In this document: piece after piece, positions 57,060 to 64,000 of the stretch
How the letters are laid out: each line of letters begins with the position of its first letter
How positions within the stretch are numbered: the first letter of the stretch is position 1
Assembly (NCBI GenBank): GCA_964017185.1
Contig: OZ024871.1
Span: 63,554,866 to 63,618,865, forward strand
Reading direction: 5' to 3'
From: Rugalucina vietnamica
Lineage: Eukaryota; Mollusca; Bivalvia; Lucinida; Lucinidae
Length of the DNA stretch: 64,000 nucleotides
Translations under genes and position numbers: made by a program
The notes under the pieces: generated by a model
Database searches by the model: none
Seen by the model: only the letters and a program-made list of their open reading frames with translations
What the model was told of the DNA's origin: nothing

Positions 57060-57347
57060 GAGATTTCGCGTCTGACGTATGTCGCCTACAAGAAAATATC
57101 CATTATAGCACACCGCTACAGTGTTGCCCAACATAGTTGCACTGTCGGTGTGGAAAGGTATTACAGGACACCGACGGCATCTTTTTTGAGAGAAGACAAG
57201 CCAGTGCTTGCCTTATAAATGCTGAGCGCCAAGCAAGGTAGCCACTGGTACCATTTTTAACGTCTTTGGGATGACGCGGCCCGGATTAGAACCCGCGCCT
57301 CCCGCTTCCGAAGCGAACGCTCTAACCATTACGCCATCGGGACCGGT
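57060..57347 (-). repeat. tRNA-derived SINE
   Basis: The head (57272-57347) on minus has GATGGCGTAATGGTTAGAGC and GCGGGTTCTAATCC. An anticodon-like loop TTCGGAA sits on a paired stem. The body contains GTACCAGTGGCTACCTTGC and 'ttggcgctcagcattta'. The B box has a G to T change, and the acceptor stem is imperfect. Confidence 0.6.
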
Positions 57348-57722
57348 CAACACCCGGCTTTCCCGGGATAGGGGTACTCCCATACTTAAAAAAAGGCAGT
57401 AAAGGCAGTAGAGTATGTGTCCCCTGAACCCCCCCCCCCCACCTTTAGGTCTGAAAGCACCTCTATACTTTTTAAGTTAGATCAACTCTAAAAGCATAAA
57501 AGCACACACTCTTTTTCTGAATACACTGGCCTGTTTTACCCAGTTCGATCAGCTCTAAAGGCACAACTTTCACTGAGTATTGTCGCCCAACATGCACAGC
57601 TTCAAAACCCTCTGATCCTACTTACAGATTGGTCCCTACCTGGCTCAGAATGAGAGGGAGGGCAGCATCTGATTGAAGAGTACATAGTCAGGGGTCTTGG
57701 CTGGTAATGAGTTCCAATTAGC

Positions 57723-59742
57723 ATGTATGATCCTGAAAAAAAAGCTGTGCTTGAAGGTTTCCGTGCTTGTGGAATACTGACGCAACATATCCCCTCAAAA
57801 ACTAGTCGCTCAGTTTCCTCTGTCCCTTGGATAACACCTGAAATAAGAAGGAAGATTCGCAGAAAAAATGCAACTCATGCAAAAGCTAAAAGGACTGGTA
57901 GTGCAAAATTTAGATCTAAATTTGAATCTTTACGGAAAGAGATCAAAGCTGATATCAGGAAGCAGCATGATCTTTACGTGAACAACTTGGTAGGAGATGT
58001 TAAGGCTAATCCTAGAGATTTTTACAGGTACATAAACAGTCAGAAAAAAGATACCCAAGGTATTCCCCCGTTGAAAAAGAGAAATGGAAGTGGAATTGCA
58101 CAATCCGAATTTGAGAAGGCGGAAGAATTTAATGGTCAGTTCTCGGATGTTTTCACTAAAAGTGAATACAAACAGGTCCCTCTTATGGATAGATCTGCCC
58201 CATTCATGCATGATATTGTGGTCACAAAGGAAGGGGTGACCAAACTTCTCAAAGGTCTAAACCCGTCTAAAGCCTTAGGGCCTGATGAGCTTCATCCCAG
58301 AGTCCTAAAGGAACTGGCTATGGAATTAGGGCCGGTATTCGCCCATCTCTTCCAGCAGTCAATTGATACAGGTGAAATTTCCTAAAGAATGGTCTCTTGC
58401 TAATATTTGCCCCCTGTTTAAGAAGGGCGACAGGTCACTTGCCCGCAATTACCGCCCTGTTTCTTTGACATGCATTCCTTGTAAGCTTCTTGAACATATT
58501 GTATGCTCAAATATTATGGCCCATCTTGATGAACATGAACTCTTGTCGGACAGGCAATACGCATTTAGGAAATGGCATAGCTGTGAAACTCAGTTGACTA
58601 CAGTGATAAATGACTGGGCCAAAATCTTAGACAAAAAAGGCCAGGTCGACACTTTTATACTCGATTTTGAAAAGGCTTTCGATACTCCTCCCCATGAACT
58701 CCTTAAAAGCAAATTGTTTAGCTATGGAATAGGTGGAACAACACTGAATTGGATAAATGCTTTCCTTTGTTTCAGACAACAAAGGGTAGTGGTTAATGGT
58801 ATTAAATCGGATTGGGCTCCAGTTGTGTCGGGTGTCCCTCAGGGCAACGTTCTCGGTCCCTTGCTGTTTTCTTTGTATATAAATGACATCTCAGCAGACA
58901 TTGAGTCTGAAATAGGACTCTTCGCTGATGATTGTGTTTGCTATCGTGAAATCAAGAATGAAGAGGATACATTGAAACTTCAGAGAGACATTGGTCGTTT
59001 AGGCATTTGGGCTAGGAAATGGGGAATGAGATTTCAACCCGTCAAATGCAACATGATGCAGCTGACAAATAAACGGTCTTGTAAGATACAGGCTAACTAC
59101 ACCCTTGAGGGCACTGTACTGGAAAACGTTGAAAGCATAAAATACCTGGGTGTAACTATCACAAATGATTTGAAATGGAATACTCATATTTCCAATGTTT
59201 GTACAAAGGCTAACAGAACTCTCGGATTCTTGAGGAGAAATTTGTATTCTTGTCCCCCAGATGTGAAAGAAGCAGCTTATAAAGGACTGGTGCGGCCGGT
59301 CTTGGAATATGGAAGCTCAGTTTGGGACCCTCACACTCATGGCCTCCAGGAAGAACTGGAAAAGGTCCAAAATCGTGCGGCAAGGTTTGTGACGGGAAAT
59401 TATGTTTTTGAAACTGGGAGCATGACTGGCATTTTAAGTCAACTGAAATGGGAATCTCTTAAGAAAAGGAGGAAGGATAGAAGACTTATATTGCTATACA
59501 AAGGTCTAAAGGGTAAAGCCAGAATACCCACAGATGACCTCATCCCAAAGAATAGGCGTTGTAGAAATCAACACTCTTTGGCTTTTCAGATACCTTCAGC
59601 TAGCAAAGAAGCATACAAAAGTAGTTTCTTTCCACAGACTATCAGGGACTGGAATGACCTCCCTGATTCACTTATCTCCTCTGCTGAAATGTCTGATGAC
59701 TGTGTGTCCAAGTTCGCTTCACTCGTGCGTTCAAGGGACTAA
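57723..59742 (+). pseudogene. CR1-like LINE ORF2 (RT) with one frameshift
   Basis: The first frame (57723-58385) covers the linker before RT (VPWITPEIRRKIRRK) and RT fingers, ending SIDTGEIS. One extra T near 58379 breaks it. The second frame (to 59742; residues counted from 58363, which is not an ATG) continues PKEWSLANICPLFKKGD. It has motif A LDFEKAFD (100-107), GVPQGNVLGPLLFSLY (157-172), FADD (187-190), YLGVTITNDLKW and the C-terminal LEYGSSVWDPH...RDWNDLPDS. The endonuclease is absent (5' truncation). A stop-free run of 459 codons suggests a fairly young copy. Confidence 0.88.
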
Positions 59743-59819
59743 TCTCTCCCCCATCCGAACCCCCTGGTGAAATAATGTCATTTGGCGTGTCACCAGTAAA
59801 CTATTCAGATTCAGATTCA
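59743..59819 (+). repeat. CR1-like LINE 3' UTR with (ATTCAG)3 tail
   Basis: A short UTR ends ATTCAGATTCAGATTCAG (59802-59819), directly abutting the right arm. Confidence 0.8.
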
Positions 59820-62247
59820 GAACTTCCGCCATAAGATCTGACAGGTCACCTGGACATGTACGTTAGTGATGCTTTGGAATAATATTAAATCAGTTATTTG
59901 TTGTGTAATTTATATTTATTAACCTAATGCTCACAAAGATGATTTATTTTGAAGAAGGGTGATAACGGTAATTTTAATATCAAATTTGTTAAAATGATAT
60001 ATAGACGGCGTACGCATTTTACAAGTAGTAGCTTTTTATAAGCATACAGTTAAAATCGTCCCTTTGAGCTATTTGATGTTGAAATACATTGCTAGAACCT
60101 GCTTCTACCGTGACAGTACGGTGCGTAATTAATTTTAAAATCTAGGGTAAATACCTTTTTACCTTGATTTTTATACCCATAATTGACTTTCAAGTTGGAT
60201 ATGCACTTGTTGATCGGAGTGCTTCAAATGGGTATGTTCAATAATTCTAATACGCTAAACTAGACACGCCCACGTGCTTCACATGTCACTGGAAAAATGT
60301 CTAAAGCAAGCGGGTACCCCTTTTCTATTCTTTACAAAAATTTATCATGTGAGGTAAAGCGGCGTGGTCAAAGTGTTTTTACTATCATGCGTACACATTA
60401 CGTAATGCACGATTCAGAAAGTTCAAACTGCATAAGCTCACGCATTAACCTCATTCTATCTTAGTCTATAATTTATACAGGAGGCTTTGTCTCACAATTT
60501 GTTTTCTGTCTCGCAATCGACCTTATCCATCAGTTAAACTAAAGAAGCGAAAGGAACAATTTCTTCAAAACACTTTCCAGACCCTGTACAAGTATTAATC
60601 TTGTATCACGTAAGGACCGTACAATACTGACAAACAAATCCATTTTGTGTCTGATCGGAAGACCTGATTTGCAATAAAATTAAATTGTGTTGGCTCTAAG
60701 ACCTCCATTGTAGTGCTGAGTTAATAACACATGAGTGTAATTTATCACAGGTCCTTCTTTCTGGTTAGATGTACAAAGACACATCACAACAAAGTATATC
60801 GTTGATTTTCTAGGAAAGAAAACACTGATTTTTAAACAGTTCATTTCCTGACAATTTTCAGTCATCGTTTGGGTTACAAGAGTATACACTTATTTATTTG
60901 CCCCTTTTGAATATTGAAAAGAAAATCATAAGTCATGTATGCATTATTACTATAATAGTGAGTAAATTAAGAGTCACTGAAACAAAAACTCTCTTTTTTA
61001 GATACCTTATATAAAATAAGGGCATTATCGTCAGCGATGGATGAGTGTCTACGGTTAAAGATTAGGTTGCTTATTAACTTTTAAATTGACGTCCCGGTAA
61101 AAGTGCTTTATCTATCTTCATGTATTTTGTCTGCCTCTCTTGTTACCTTTGGTTCTGGTTGAGACTAGCCGGATGGCTACCGTATTGGGAAAGAACTAGT
61201 CACCTTGCTCTTTGAGTTTGTCGTCAGAAAATGTTTTATTGTGTTTTGTGATGTTATTTCGTTCCCGCCTGGTGTCTATGTTGGGGTACTTTAAATTTAA
61301 TTGCATCGATTCTTGGTCTCTCTATTCTTACTTTACACATTAATAATCGACCAAAACTTAAACTCAGTTATTGTATAAATATTGACGCACAAAAGAGGAC
61401 GACGTAATATGGTTCAGTTTTTCATTTGTAATCGTTCATTATTGCAATGTCTACGACATGTTTGTGCAAAAAAACGAAGCATAATCCTGTACTTCACTAA
61501 ACAAGTAAAGAGAGGATTTGAAAAATGTTTCATGTGGCAAATAAAAAACGCTGGTTACGTCTCTTCTTTATAACTCCACCATATCATATTTGGCCGGGTG
61601 CTTGAAGTGTGGTGTTTTTTCACTGTCCCATAGAGTTATGGGGCAACAAAATTATCCAGACAGCTATAGCTGAGTATTGCTGAGTTAAATGCTACATGTC
61701 GGTCCGACATTTTCTGTGTAGAAATAATTGAAGACATGTCATTATGATTTCATGTACTAGTAAATGCTCAGTTTGGTAAGGTGCCTGAAGTAGTTACTGT
61801 GTATATTATCTTTTGTAAGACTTCATAGTCATTTTCATTGAGTGTGATTGGCCCGTTTAGTCTAAGATGTAAAGCATATACGGCATTGTCACTTCTACAT
61901 ATATAATTATAAGGCTTCATCATCGAATAATAGCAGCTGATAAGAATATATATTGGTAAAGCGAGAAAAATCCCTAAAAGCCTAAATCGAGAGGTCAATT
62001 TTTAAAACACAATTATATTTAAGCAAAATTTATACTGTTTCATGCTGCCTTCAGGTGACAATAACTCTTGGTCTTTGTTCCTATCCAAATAATGTTAATA
62101 ATTTCTTACACTGAAAATGTTAATAAATAAACAATACTGTTTCCTTATTTTTAGGGCCACCGTCCATTGGGGTCTAAAAGGAATGGGCTGCTTGTGTCTC
62201 CAGGGCAAAGTTTACACACTACTGACTGACCATCTGATGCCTGCCTA
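59820..62247 (-). repeat. Right arm of the large inverted duplication
   Basis: It is the reverse complement of 25550-26788 plus 29317-30418, without the LINE. It carries a single TTATTTTATAT site (reversed, 61009-61019) and an extra segment at 60125-60250. The outer border falls inside a SINE near 62247. Confidence 0.9.
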
Positions 62248-62259
62248 GAAAATACATGT

Positions 62260-63081
62260 AATACAATAGTTCACATGCATGATATTCCTGTTCATGAAGA
62301 CGATTTTACAGCATTCTGTATACTTAATTTGTTTTTTTTTTCTTGGTTTTATGTCTTTCAAAACGCTTTACAGGGAAATAAATACCATAACTTGAACAGG
62401 TTGAGGTTTTCAAACGTATCTTGAAATATATCCTTCATATTTTAATGATTGAATGCGTACCCATCTTTTCCTTCCCTTCAAATCGATAATGCATATGGCA
62501 CTAACACAACGAAATACTGGCACAGACATCAGATGCAATTTAGTTAATACATATCTGTGAATTTGTCGTGGAACAATCACTAAAATTTGATATTTACCAG
62601 CAAATTGTCCAATTTTTAGTTGTATTTCGCCGACTTTGGCCTTGTTGGAACACCAGGTTCGAAGAAGGGAATAAATAACTCAAAGACCATCAAATTATTT
62701 TGCGAGCTACTTTGGTGCTGACTTACAATAGTAAATAAGTGACAAAATAGCATTCATAGATAATCGATATTATTCTTTACTAAAATATAAATCGATCAAT
62801 CGATCCTAGTAGTGTTTGTTTTGTTTACCTTTTCTTGGTCTTCATATGCGCAACCGGAAGGGCGTGAATCGGATTTTCTTTCTTAACCGGCGGTTACGCA
62901 TTTAAAGGTTTGTTAGCCGTGTCTTTGGTCTGTATTAACCTCCTGTATATATGATCACCACGTTTTAACTAAAACGTAAATGATAATGTTTGTTAAAAAG
63001 CATATGTTTCAAGAGACCGAACTCTCGGGAGTGTCAAGGCCGAAACACCACAGGAACGAAATGACTTGGACGTTGGATTTA
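62260..63081. other. Non-coding interval, nothing recognised
   Basis: No supported feature. Confidence 0.4.
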
Positions 63082-63257
63082 CTATCTATCTTCTGATACT
63101 GAGTCGATCAATTTCTGATCATCACCTCAGGTGTGGGGTGGGTGGCTAAATTTAGAATTTAGTCAAGGGAAAATTAAACATTTGGGGTGGACCATTAAAA
63201 CTATTTACAAGATATAGATGAGAGGCATACTAAAACGCATGCCTCTGGGCCAATGAT
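63082..63257 (-). repeat. 3' UTR of the CR1-like fragment ending in (GATA)n
   Basis: It contains GAGGTGATGATCAGAAATTG and 'cagaagatagatag' on minus. It is shared with 5318 and 32627. Confidence 0.65.
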
Positions 63258-63835
63258 TTAAATAGAAGCCTTAAATTCCTCAATGGTCTTAGATAGGACC
63301 ACTGAAGAAGGGAGACTATTCCAAACCGGAATAGTTCTGGGGAAAAAGGAATTTTTCAGGGCATCACTATAGGCAAATGGTCTTGTGTATTGTGATTCAT
63401 GTGATGCCCGAGTATGCCTTAGATTGGGTGCCGGGGTCAGGTATTTGTCTTTATCAAGAGACACTGTACCGGAGTGTATCTTGTAGAAGAAGGTTAAGGA
63501 GGACCGCTCCCTGCGAGACTCCAGGGATGGCCACTCAAGTTCGTCTAGCATTTCACCGACGCTACTGGTGTTCCTCCATCGCCTGCAGGTCCACCGGGCA
63601 GCAGTCCTCTGCACCTTCTCCACCATCTCAATCTGAGTTTCATGATAGGGATGCCAAATAGGAGCTGCATACTCAAGTTGAGGCCGAACCAATGTTTTGT
63701 ATGCAACTTCCTTAGTATGCCTAGGTGCCAGTGCCAAATTGCGCCGAAGAAAACCCAAAGTCTTAGTTGCCTTGCATGTAATTTCAGAAATGTGTTGACC
63801 CCAATCAAGATCATCTGTGATAGTTAAACCGAGAG
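63258..63835 (-). pseudogene. CR1-like LINE RT, C-terminal 190 codons (5' truncated)
   Basis: On minus the frame enters at LGLTITDDLDWGQHI (about 63835). It continues TLGFLRRNLALAPRHTKEVA, LVRPQLEYAAPIWHP, VEKVQRTAARW and SFFPRTIPVWNSLPSS, and stops at 63258. This is the RT thumb/C-terminal region. It is open to the stop but lacks the polymerase core and endonuclease. It is a different family from the element at 57723, judging by sequence and 3' UTR. Confidence 0.85.
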
Positions 63836-64000
63836 AAAAACTTGTGAGAAAAAGTGGAAATCTGACATTTAAATGAAATTAATCCTTAAATATATTAAAA
63901 TGTGATACAATTCTTATAAAGGATTAATATTTAGGTGCCGATCTGGATGAAGTTCTGCTTTATTTTTAAGAAAGACAGAAAATATTGATATAATGGATTG
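63836..64000. other. Non-coding end of window
   Basis: AT-rich; nothing recognised. Confidence 0.4.

Larger units (their letters stand above)
55753..57060 (+). pseudogene. Decayed CR1/jockey-like LINE fragment split by a hAT-like insertion
   Basis: 55753-55902 encodes SVPDIWRQANVVQVFQKSEK and YRIVSLTCICCKSL, an RT fingers motif. The coding sense resumes at 56810 with HIIVSNI, then ILENILSDCQHGFRSHGSCE. Frames beyond 56950 are degenerate. The gap is filled by the element at 55903-56798. Confidence 0.7.

Noticed and set aside
57272..57347. Functional tRNA-Pro-like gene
   Set aside because: T arm and acceptor stem are mismatched and the B box is mutated; SINE body follows.

Overview
The window is eukaryotic nuclear DNA, most likely from a marine bivalve mollusc. 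The signs are an intron-containing gene with GT-AG junctions, AT-rich non-coding DNA, microsatellites, tRNA-derived SINEs, APE-type and CR1-like LINEs, Penelope-like retroelement pieces, many TIR/MITE-type elements and a tandem-repeat-cored element of the kind common in bivalves. The taxon is an inference from repeat style; no host marker gene settles it. Nothing bacterial (operons, ribosome binding sites, CRISPR) is present.

Region 1-4.7 kb holds the only host-like gene: the last seven exons of a plus-strand gene encoding a tyrosine-recombinase catalytic half, an acidic linker and a C-terminal SANT/Myb-like segment. It is followed by a probable 3' UTR. From 4.9 to 16.4 kb there are non-autonomous DNA elements: a foldback MITE, a word-rich element at 6.4-7.2 kb, an ATTCATTA-rich TIR element at 11.3-12.5 kb, a 2.6-kb element with 92-bp TIRs and a TTGTT target duplication, SINEs and simple repeats.

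From 17.6 to 23.7 kb, scrambled Penelope-like (PLE) fragments are split by a 3.86-kb LINE whose endonuclease/RT frame is open for about 1170 codons. From 25.5 to 30.4 kb lies the left arm of a 2.4-kb inverted duplication. It was invaded by a LINE that has an 11-bp target duplication, an A-run at its 5' junction and a PLE piece nested inside it. The matching right arm is at 59.8-62.2 kb and preserves the empty LINE site.

From 30.4 to 53.2 kb no coding gene is supported. The stretch holds a possible promoter (CRE plus YY1-like motif) near 31.1-31.25 kb, more copies of the foldback family (two with nested insertions), hairpin MITEs, 3'-anchored PLE tails, a 151-bp tandem-repeat element, a Tc1-like MITE with perfect TIRs, and a cluster of fourteen CCATGG palindromes at about 20-bp spacing (52.8-53.2 kb).

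From 54 to 64 kb there are PLE fragments, a LINE interrupted by a hAT-like element that itself holds a PLE piece, a CR1-like LINE with one frameshift, the right arm of the inverted duplication and a final 5'-truncated CR1-like fragment. Apart from the first gene, essentially every recognisable protein here belongs to a retroelement, and the layout is a stack of nested insertions whose relative ages can be partly read from the sequence.
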